64,000 bases of DNA from Cyclina sinensis (taxonomy: Eukaryota > Mollusca > Bivalvia > Venerida > Veneridae), in NCBI GenBank assembly GCA_012932295.1, contig JAAONU010000001.1:55277693-55341692 (forward strand). The letters are read 5' to 3'. The notes beneath the pieces are model-generated. The model saw only the letters and a list, made by a program, of their open reading frames with translations, had not been told where the DNA came from and ran no database searches. Every line of letters begins with the position of its first letter. The first letter of the stretch is position 1. The position numbers and the translations under genes are program-made. This document shows positions 36,501-48,500 of this stretch, piece after piece.

Positions 36501-39500
36501 ATATTTTTAGAAATTCTGGCAGGCATTTGTATTTACTGAGGATTATCTAGATGCCACAAATTTCACTTTAATGTTAAAAGCTGTGAACAGTCAAACTTTT
36601 TACTAGCTAACCCTTTCATTTGTACACTTAAACAAGTTTACAGGGATTTAATGAAAACATTCTGCTCAAAAACAGTTTACACAGGCATAAGACAAAAAAC
36701 AGTTAAAGGTTTCCTGGTTCCTTTAGCCATAAACTGTTGACATACTATCATTCACAAATATTCATATAATTTCACTGACTGTTCATTCTAAATGAATTGT
36801 CAAAGTATCAAATGCTTAAAGTTAGGTTGATGCTAAACCATATAACTCAGTAGCCAAAGTTTCCAATTTTTTTCAACAATAAGTCATCTGAAAAGTACCT
36901 TTACTAAATACAAGGAATAAAGTTTCATTTTTAAATGATTTCTAAAATTACAGTTATCACTGGCTATTTTGTTTACTTATCATGCTTAAATAATAAATGT
37001 TTAAGGTTCAAAGAAAAAAGAAAAGCATTTACTAAGTTCCTTGAGTTGGACAGCCTAAAAAAACAACTCTTAATACAGATAAAAGTGAATAAAGCATTAG
37101 TTACCTGTTTGGTGAGTTTTCTCAGGGTTTCTGTCTGTTTTGTGGCCATCTCATCAAGTTTTCTGTAAGCTTCCTCGGGAGATGTCTGCCTTGTAATAAC
37201 AGCCTCCAGGAAGTCATATAGATACTGGGAATATAGAATAAGTGAAATCAAAGAATATGAAGATCTTTTCAAGCAGATATAAACTCCTTCTGTTTCTGTA
37301 GGTATTAGCACAGCAGAAACTTATATATATATTCCAATTAGACTGGTGTCATCAACAAAACTAACTAAAATTCTAAATTTTCAAGCCTTAAATAAACTTA
37401 ACACATATAACATAGAGTGAAAATGAAAGAAATCAAAGCCTTAATCGGGACTAAAAAATGAACAACAGACATCCTAGTTACAGCCCTGAGATATTTTCTA
37501 TATGTTAATAAAGAGGCAAGCATATGAAAAGTAAGTTACTAATTCCGGGCATGTCTTATAAAAAGAAATACAATGTATGGCGTAACAAAAGTCTGTGAAA
37601 ACTGAAGGTTAAGACTTAAGTTAAAAAAGAAATATGTGAATGAAAACTTGTGTAAAAAGAACCTGAAAAGAACAAACTGTAAAAATATAATTGTAAAGAA
37701 AAAAGAATTACTGGTCAAACAAGCCTCGACAAACTGGAAAAAGTGAATTTGACAAACAATATAACTGACAAAATGTTTGAACATTGTTAAAAATCAACAT
37801 AAACCTGCTTGCCTTAAATCCCTAGAAAGAAAAGGAAAGAATGAAATGGTAAATGGACTCGCACTCTATTACAGGTGCAATACTGTAACATTTCTAATAC
37901 ACTATATAGATTTAACCTTAATCCTGTCTACTGATAACATGTTTACTGAAAAAATTTCAATGTCTTTTAATGAAGTCACATCCAATTTGTTAAAATGTAT
38001 TCAAATTTCCATAACAGAATACAAACAACTGAAAATGCACAAAATGAATCATTTTTCCTTTAGTATCTGCAAGAAGTCAGGTAAAGTTCTATTGTAGCAT
38101 TCTCAAATATTCTTTATATTTGTGAAATTGGTGATTCAACAATATCATTTACGACATCAGTTACAAGTGAGTCCATCTTTAACTACAATTCAAACATAAC
38201 AGACAACAGTATAGACCTTCTAACCTGAGAACCAGCAGACAGCATTGAGCTGTAATACTGACAAAAGAACGGCAATAAAAAACATGTATAAAGAAATTTA
38301 AAAATACTTGTAAACATGTAACATAAACTTCTTAACTAATTTATAAGGAAAAATACTTGCAAGTCTCTGTAAATAAAATATAATGAAAAACTATAGCTGT
38401 AAGTAGATCTTTTAAATTATATTAACGACATAAAACAAACGCGACCTACAAATCTATTGTATTTTCTATAACTGTTTGCTAGATAAAATTTGTACAGTAC
38501 AAATTTTATATGTAATATGTTTTATCTTGCCCTGTCAGTTATGTTCATAATGTTTCCAGTTTATCATCACAACAGAATAAAAAGCTTTTTTTAAGCTGTT
38601 TTGCATAAGTGGAAAAAATGCATTCCATTTTTAAGTTGTTATCTGTCTGTCAAAAATGTGGTCAGTTCAAATAACAATAAATGTCATCTTTTAGCAAAGC
38701 TTTCATGTCTTACAAGTATTGAAGTTTTTGTTGGCCAACAATATAATAATTGTGTTGATATATCAAAACTTTTAATTTCAAAAGTTAAGTAGTAAGATAA
38801 TACAATATGTATTCTAAATATAAACATTGTTTTTAATGTTGCCTCTTTAAAATTTCAAATACTCACACTTGAAAGGTATTTGTATGTAAGATGAGCATTT
38901 TCTGCCAAAACATCAGCTGCCAAGTCAAAATACTGAAAGTAGAATAAAAATATTCAAAATGAAGACCACTCCAAATGGCTATAACAGCTGCAATGAAATG
39001 AATTTTCTCAACCTGGAGAAAACAATAAAAGTCACCTTCTAGTATCAACCTAATCTACACACTAAATGACACACGTAAGCAGTCACATATCATACATAAT
39101 GACATTAAGTTGGCAAAGAATTCTCACGGGAAAGCTGACAGTATCATAAAAGAAAAGTAAAAAAGTTTTGCAGGTATCCAGTACAGCTGAATACAGTTGT
39201 GTCTCATACTTAATTCTACAGTCTTACAAAAACAAAAAATGAAGGAAGAAAAGCTTTAACATGTTTCACTGTTTTCCTACAGTACACTAGTTTCTGCAAT
39301 TGTATTCCAATACTGCAGTAAACATGGCAGATAAATAACTGTTTGAAATATTTACCTCATATTTCACATACAAAATGAGCAGATTTCCAAATGTCTCTGG
39401 AGGGAAGGGGTTTTGCTGTAGGAGGAACTGAAGTTTCTCAAAGCCCTGTGTTGCATCATTATCCATGTTCATCAGTGCTTGGTTGTGCAGGGTAACAGCA

Positions 39501-42500
39501 TCCAGCTCTTCCTCTCCTCTCGGAGGCATGTCGGTCAATGCTTCACATGCTGCCTCGACTATAATACCAAAGAAGCACAAACTCAGCAATTAAGAAGTTC
39601 AGTGTCAAATGTTTAACCCTTAACGTGCTGAAACCGAAAGTGATTAGCCTTTGCCACCAGTATAGAGCCAGGTCAGCCTGCACATCTGTGCAGTCTGACC
39701 AGGCTCTGTACTGTTGGTAGCTCCATTTTTGTATTTTGATATTGAAATCCCTTAAACTTTGAATGGACTGTTCCAAATTCAAAGCTGGGCAAATCCATTA
39801 CAAAATTTCAGCATGTTCAGGGTTAAGCAACACAGTAAGTCGGAAAACTCAAGATTCAAACTTGTACTTTTGTTTATTCATCTGAAAGTTGCTATAACAC
39901 TATTATCCTAAATGATCATGTATCTATCTGATAATTAGACAACTACCACCAAAGTTACTGTAAACATTATCAGTTGCTAAATATTACTTTTAAATTCAAC
40001 CTCAAATCAAAGATATTTTTATTCTAATATTTCCAAATAACTGATGATATTTCAGAATTATACTACACTTAGATTTGCTCTTTTCAGAAGATTTTTGACT
40101 GACAGATCATGAAAATGCCTCTCCTTAAAAATACATGCCACTAAAATGTAGTGTTTCTTTGCACATATCTTGAAAATGTTTTATACAATTTATAATCAAC
40201 TTTAAAGACTGTTACTAAAGAAGTCTACAAATATAATGTACCTATCAAAATGAATAAAACAAGGATAGGTCATATTTTTTCCTTACACCTGACAGAATTC
40301 AACAGTTGACTTACATGTAACCTGGCTGATTTAAAGAACATTCTATATTATTAAAGGTTTCTAACTTACAGTTCTTCAGCTGGTATTCTATCGCTGCTTT
40401 AAGGTTGAAGGCTTCTACCAGAGCTGTCTCATGTAGAGTGAGCGAGTTTCCTACACTACGTACATCTATACCCTCTGTTGTCATGCCAACACTCAGCTCT
40501 AAAATACAGCAGAATGTCAGTTACATGGTTAAATGTATTATCTGAATACTATGCCATTCTGATCGATTTTATTGGTAAGCAATCTGTTATTCAATCTCAT
40601 CAGATTTACTGTGTCTGTGAAAGCACACTTACATGTTCAATAAATGTTATTCTTTTCTTGATATTTACTTAAAATCAAAATGCCGAAAATGAGCATGTTT
40701 TGAGCAAATACCTGGGTGTTCCCTTATTCCTTTCTCTATAATATCAGCTATGTGTTTGAGGGCTGGAGCATACTGTTTCATCATGTAATGACAAAGGGCA
40801 ATGTTGTATGAGAGGTCTGGTTTGTACCCTAGAATCTGTATAGCAGTGGTGAACTTTGTGCAGGCCTCTTCAAAGCGATGCTCCTGAAAGTGAAATGAAA
40901 AACAATCAAAAGATTAAAACAAGTGTTCATGTGTTGAAAAAAAACTGTTTATTTTTTCAAACTCTTCTGAAAATCAGCTGCTGAAATAGGGTTAGAAACA
41001 TGCTTTGATCACTGACGCATTTATACTGACTGACTTGTTTGCTACTAGTGTTGACTCTTATAGCAGCTAATATGAAAGCACACTTTTTATATCAATTATG
41101 AACAAAATTTATACTGTAAAATTCTAGCTAGAAGTACAGTTTACATATTTACTTCTGTGAACATCTTTGTTTGCAGTTTTTATCAAATTCGTTTCTTCAG
41201 AAGTTTTTCAAGATTAAGCCAGTATTTGAGACAGCAGCATTATTTGTTCAGAGAAAACTTGAGTAAAGGACAATAATTTTGTCTGACAACTAGAAAAAGT
41301 GTTAACAACTGCATTATCTCTCCTAGATTACCAAATGTATCAAGAATAACCAAGTTTTGTCAACCTTTGCTGAGAAATTTCTTCACTCATCCCTTCTGTT
41401 TGGGATCACTCATTATTTACTGACCTTAAACAGGAGACAGCCAAGATTGATTTCTGTGTCTGGATCATCTGTTGGGCACTGCTCAACCAAACTCTGAAAA
41501 AATATGTCAAAAACAATATTCAGTCACACCAAATAAAAACAGTTTTACACAAAGAAAAATTCTACCTAGTATGCTTTAAACTATCTATTTAAAATCTTAA
41601 TATGCAGATACTGATCTTTTATTCCTGCAAAATGGAAGCTCTTACAATTTGTTAGGTCACAACCTCAAAAAAGACAATTAAACTTCTGAAACCATGCATC
41701 TTTGCCAACCAGCAAGCTTCTAGTGCTCATCTTGTAAATATATGCAAGTTTGAATCAATTAACCATTTACGTTGTCTTGCTATACCAACCTCTCTATGAT
41801 ACAATCTTCTGTTTGTCTTTCCCCATTGTTTTGAAGGGTATATTCTGAATGCTTAATCTCACCAAGTCTATCTAAACTACAATAATCATGCTTAAAGTGC
41901 AAACAATAAAACATATTAAAGGTTTACCTTAGCTCCTGGTAAGTCCTCCTCGCCATATTTGATAGCAGCCTGAAGCTTGATCACCTTATAGTAAAAACAA
42001 AACAGAAACTAGATTATAATACGTACTGTGAAATACTATAAAATACAATTGCTGGGTTATACACAAAATGCACATGAAACAACTTTATACATTTAGAAAT
42101 TGACGATTTCAGAAACTCCATTTTACAATATATACATGACCAAAACACATACCCGTGACCTGTCAGACCAAATCAATTCAATACAATGACTAATCAAAAC
42201 GTACAGACAGACATTTTTAGAATGACAATTTTTCAAACAGGACATCACTGCATATAATAAATTGATAATGAAAGTGAAAAGCAAAGTTCTTCTTTCCGTA
42301 AAAGACAGTATTTAAACCTTGAATCATTTATTATATTAAACAGTATCATAAGATTAGAATAAATGTGAAACTTCAACACCAATCAAAACAATAACAGTAA
42401 TAACTAAACTCAGTTATCATAAAATACTTATTTCTGGTGTTCCCCACTGAACCATCTGAAACACAACATTTTCTCTGCACATATTTAAGGAATGAAAATC

Positions 42501-45500
42501 ACCAGACACATACAACTTATAACAACGAATGTTTATGTCTTTCTGACAGTGAATGATCCGTATTAGTTGTTCCTCAAATTCTTAAAATTCTCCAATGCCA
42601 CAGTGTTACAAACATTTATTTTCATTGTTTTATAATGATTTGTTTTGCAAAGAATTTTAAAATACTTTAAACTTAACAGTAATAATTATATGATGTTTCC
42701 TTTTTATACTTTAATGCAAATCAAATTGAAAATCAGAAGATTCACTGTCACAGAATACTTAAACTGAATTTTCTATTTAAAAGGCTATACAATTTTACTA
42801 ATTTTTGTATCTCCCTTAATGGTAACAAACTTAGTTTTACTGACAAACATGGTGACTGCATGCTTACCTCCCCTTGTCTGGCAGGGTTATCAATCTGGCA
42901 GGCAGTTTTCATGGCCTCGGCATACAGGCAAGCCTTGTACAGGGCCTGTGAGTAATATAGTTTGTATTCCTCAATCTCTGGATGCATCATGGACAGCTGC
43001 TCGTAACAGTCAGAGGCATTCACAAAATCCTGCATTTGGTAGTAGCAATATCCAAGCAATGACAGTGCCGCTCTTGACTGAAATATAAAAGAATGGCTAG
43101 TTTGATCATATTACCATAGCACTGCAACTCAAATCTGAAGGTACTGAAATAATTACTATTCTATAACCATTTTTAACAATGTGATTTTGATAGTTATTCA
43201 AGATATATCCAGCTACCCAAATCTTATTTTAAACAGAGAATACGACTGAAGCAAAAACTATGCAAGACTTCTGAGAAATATATTTGGAAGCATACAATGT
43301 AATTATGATATCAAAATTAAATTGTCCAAACCACATCAAAGATTCTATGTTATATCTATATGTAATTGTAGATATAAAGATGCCTTAGTATCAAGTCTTT
43401 CTAATTTCAGTCTTCATCTTTTGTATATTTGTTAGAAAATACTTACCCTCTGGTGTGTCTGCAGTTGGTTATTTAGAACCTGGACTGCTTCACTGAATCT
43501 GGAATCTCGTATCTGAAATTATATTATTATACAAGTAATATCATCTGAAAAAAGAAAAGAAGACATCTTTGCTGGTAAAGTAAAATTAGAAATAAGTTAT
43601 TCTGACATATTGTAAAGGTCTTTAGTGGAACCTTCTTCAAGACCCCAAAAGCATAAAAGCATACTCCCTATTATTTGAAAACTAGCAGTGCTCATAAGCA
43701 ATGTTACTTTAATTTCAGATAATAATACTGACAATACTTTAAAAGTGCTCCAAAACTGGTTCACTGAATCACAGTTTATATTGATTTACCAATTTAAAAT
43801 GGATGTTGTGACAAAGTTTTTGTCACTAAATTTCTTTTTATAAACCTTCTTTTGTACATTTGTTAGTCTTTGATTATAAATGATACTAATCTTCTTACTA
43901 CTGACATAGTTGTTTCAAAAAAGAATATATTTTCAATATTTCCAATACTGTTGTTAATAACTTGATTGTTTGTATGTTTCTGTTACCTTTATTTTAGGAT
44001 TTTTCTGTGAAATAAATCTCTTTTAAGCTATTTTAATATAGCATATGAAAACATCAAGCACATCTTGTTTAGTAGGTACAATGCATCTTAATTTTTAAGT
44101 CAGTTAATAGTATTAATTTTGTTGTATATGGAAAATAAAACATGTACCATAGAGATGGATCAGTTGTTGGCTGCCATGGACAACAGTGTTTTATGGCAAC
44201 TAAGCAGTATATAAGAGAACAATTTCGAGCACCCTTATCATACTGCTTGTAAATAAATGAAATCAACAACTGGACATCTCTTGGCTTTTCAGGTAAGAAT
44301 CATTTCTGTTACTCATTTATTAAGTGTAATTATTTGACTTATTTACATTTTCTGAATTGTTTCCTAAAGTACATTTTTCTTAGACTGAATTCTTTAAATA
44401 CATTGTTCTGAACAGTTAAATTATTGTAAAGTTTACTTAAGTTATTTCTATCAAAATATTTATATGTTTCACAGAAATATTCTGTAATGCATTTAATGTA
44501 AATATGCATTTTGTATTTATTTGATCATTTAACTTATTACATTGTTACATATTATGTTTTATAGAAATTAGTTTAGATGCTAGTAAATTTATACAGTTTT
44601 ATATTTTAATAATTTAGAGTAAAATAATATTTGTTTTCCTCATACGGTACTCTCACTTACACTTTAAGCGAGTGTTCCCCAAGTTTGATATTAATTGATA
44701 AAAGAAATTGTATTTTATTGTATAATTATAATATTGTTATTATCATTGTACAATCATGATCATACTGCTTGTAAATAAATGAAATCAACAACTGGACATC
44801 TCTTGGCTTTTCAGTATAATAAAAACAACCTTTAGAAACCAATAAGAAGAAACATCAAACCAACCAATAAAAAGTACTAAGACAAAACATACAGAAAGAA
44901 AAAGAGAAAGAAAACCCTGTGACAACGTGGTGGAGAAGGTTCATGAGGAAAACAACAACAAAACAACCAACACCAGAATACCAACTTCGCTCTAAAGGCC
45001 CAGTGCCAGTACAACAACCAGAAACATTAATTGCCAAACTATTGGTATCAACATACAGATCATCAGCTTGCAATCAATCAGCTGAGCAGTCATCAACGCA
45101 ACAATCATTTACAACTGAACAGCTACTGACAGCTATCGAACAAATTCCTGCTAACCAAACATTGTCATCTGAGCAGGAACTACGTGGCGCAAACAGATCT
45201 ACAACCCCAGGCAACCAAGTGTCATTACCAGCTGAACAGCTAGCTACTAGTCATTTACCAACAGAGCAGTCAACACAGACGAAAATCCATCAACAGACCA
45301 TGGCAGAAGCTCCGGAAACACAAGGTAGGCCTCTTTTTAAGATTGATCAAGTAGGGAAATTCGACCCTTGTAAAGATGATGCCCGTAGTTGGTTGTCAAG
45401 ATATGAATATTTTGGCTCAGTCTCTGCAACAAGTGCTGAACTTCTTGCTAAATTTTTTGGCATGTTTTTATCAATGGGTGCTGCATTTGACTGGTTTACA

Positions 45501-48500
45501 TGTTTAAATCCGGAAATTAAGCAGAATTTTGAACTTCTTAAAGCAAAATTCCTTCAAAGATTTTCAAAGAGAATTGACCCTATTCAAATTACTTCTGAGC
45601 TTTTTCAAATGAAACAGAAAACAACTCAATCAGTAAGGGACTTTGTATATTCTGTACAAACTAAGGCGCGACAAGCTGATATTCATCAAGATAATGTTTT
45701 AAGTGCTATCAATAGTGGATTATTATCTCATATAAGGGCAGATTTAAGACGTAATCCTCCAAAAACCTTAGATGAGTTAATTGAAACTGCAGAACAGTCT
45801 GAAAGTGCATATGCAGAACATCCTCCACAACTTAATTTTTCTGAGGCAACATTCACAGAAATTATTAAAAATGCTATAGGAGGTGTAAATATGGTTGAAT
45901 TAAAACAACAGGTAGAATCTTTGGCTGCAAATCAAAAATCTGTTAATTCTTTCACCACCAGAGATTCAAACACTTATAGGCCTCAAAACAAATTCAGGGA
46001 ATATTCAAATAAGGGAAGATATCAAACTACTAAGGCTGCTAGAAGATTTAACAATGCTGATAATAATGATCTTTGTGGTGCTTGTGCTAAACCAAGGGAA
46101 AGTCATGGCATTAGGAATTGTTGGGCAAAATCTAAGACTTGTTATCATTGTAACAAAACTGGCCACATTCAGCTTGCATGTAATAAGAATATTACCGGTA
46201 GACAATAGGGATCTTCGCCTGCCATTGGCAAAAGAGGGAGCCAATCGGATAGGCAAAATAATAAAAATATTTGGAAACAGGTGAAACAGGAGAAGCCTTT
46301 CAGAAAATTACAAATGTCATCAAAGAAAAGATTTTCTTCAAATTCAAAATCAGAAAAATTCAATATACCATCAATCGCTTCAGCAACAGTTTTAGAAAAG
46401 AACTATATAAATGTAAAAATAAATGATTTGGATGTTAAGGCTCTTGTTGATTCTGGATCTGATCTATGTTGCATTAATAAATCCCTCTTGAAAAAGTTTG
46501 GTATCATGACCATTGATAATTCTGTATTCAAGCAAGTAAGAGGAATAAGTGGAAAAACAATTCATGTCAAAGGTACTGTTAATTTGAATATTATGGTAGG
46601 AGATTCATCTTTTTCTCAGAAATTTCATGTCTTTGACAATATTCACCATTCACTTATTATTGGTCATGATTTCTTAAAAACTAACAAATGCAAATTGAAT
46701 TATGACACTCTTCAATTTGAGACTGGTGTACCCAGCCTTCAGTCACTCTCAACATTTAAAGTTGGGTTAGCTAGACTAACAGGTTCAGTTACGTTACAGC
46801 CCTTGTCTGAAACTTTGGTGCCTGTTAGGTTATCTAGGATAGGTCATGATGGGGTAGGAATTGTTGAACCAATACAGTCCCTTTTTGAGAAAAATATTGC
46901 TTTGGCTAGAGCAGTTGTAAGATCTGATAATGGCAGAGCATCCTGCAAATTATTGAATCCATTGCCTTTTGAAGTAACACTCAAGTCTAGAATGGTTGTT
47001 GGGAAATTGCTTCCAGTTGATGAATCTTCAATAAGGAAGTTTGCATTTTGTGAAGATGATATGAGTGAAATCAATGGAAAAGAGGATGGTTCTGATGTTT
47101 GTGTAAATTCTCTCTCTGAAGTTTATTGTGATGAGGTTCTTAATCGGCTTGGTATTTCTGCTGACAGCAGTGTATTGACAACTTCCCAAAAACTTAAGTT
47201 AAAAGAATTTATTGTTAAGAATGAGGACATGTTTGCAACAGACACCTCTCAACTAGGCTGTACCAGTTTTCATTCACATAACATTGAAACTGGGAATGCG
47301 CCACCACAAAGGCAAAACCCATATAGAACTTCGCCTCCAGTAAAAAGAGAGATTGAAAATCATACAAAAGATCTATTGAATAATGATATTATAGAACCAT
47401 CTGATTCTATGTGGTCATCGCCTGTGATTATGTGTAAGAAAAAAGATGGTACTTTTAGAATGGCAATCGATTACCGTCGTCTTAATGCTGTAACAAAGCC
47501 CATTAATTTCCCTCTCCCAAGATTTGAGGATGTTGTAGATTCAGTTGCTGAGAATAACTCCAAGATATTCAGTGTTTTAGATTTGCGTAGTGGTTTCCAT
47601 CAGATACCACTGGACCCTGAGACTAAACACAAGACAACTTTTGTGACTCATGAAGGCAGTTTCAATTTCAAACGCTTGCCCTATGGACTTCGTAATGCTC
47701 CAATTGCTTTTCAGACAGTAATGGCTCATGTTTTGAGAGGTATCAACTTTAAGTTTGCACTTGTCTATGTCGATGACATTATGATTCATTCATCTAACTT
47801 TGATCAACATTTACAGCATTTGCAAATAGTTTTTGATAGACTCAGGGAAGCAGACTTGAAGCTACAACCAAAAAAGTGTAAATTTGCTGCTGACCGTGTT
47901 GAGTACTTAGGGCATTATTTCTCAAACACAGGTATTGAAGTTAATCCTGATAAAATTGAAGCTGTAAAGTCATTTCCTAAACCAAAAACTCAAAAAAATG
48001 TTCGAGCATTTTTAGGACTGTGCAACTATTACAGAAAGTTTATCGCAGGGTTTTCAGAGTTAGCAGGTCCACTCAATGATTTGCTTAAGAAAGATAAGGA
48101 TTTTGAATGGAGTGAAGCATGTGAGAAATCTTTCAGACAACTTAAGGACAGGTTAACTTCCACTCCTATCCTGGTATTCCCTGATATGTCTAAACCCTTC
48201 ATCTTGTCAACAGATGCTTCTGATAGTGCAGTAGGGTTTGTGTTAGGCCAAGTTGATGATGAAAAGCGCGAAAGAGTCATTGCTTATGGTGGTAGGTCTC
48301 TTAGAGGTAATGAGACAAAGTGGAGTATCCATGAAAAGGAATGTTTGGCATTGATAGAGGCAATTAAGCAATTTCATCCATACCTTGCAAACTCTAAGTT
48401 CACTGTTTTCACAGATAACCTTGGAATGAAATATATTCAGGGTCTAAAAGATCTAAATGGTAGGAAAGGACGTTGGGCAATGAAGCTTCAAGGTTATGAT

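Larger units (their letters stand above)
43807..44924 (+). repeat. 5' LTR
   Basis: 1,118 bp, TG...CA ends. By eye it is identical to 51357-52474 throughout. The outer tip holds a perfect 8-bp palindrome GTGACAAA/TTTGTCAC with 3-bp spacer. TATATAAG at 44208-44215 predicts transcription start near 44239. AATAAA follows at 44252-44257. Confidence 0.95.

Noticed and set aside
38232..38256. Possible 25-nt microexon of IFT70 between exons 9 and 10 (minus strand, acceptor ATTACAG, donor GTTAGA)
   Set aside because: Its length is not a multiple of three and, with either donor of exon 9, it breaks the frame; exon 9 joins directly to exon 10 as in the family.
44069..44269. 66-codon minus-strand frame, repeated at 51619-51819
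   Set aside because: Lies inside the LTR and appears twice only because the LTRs are identical.
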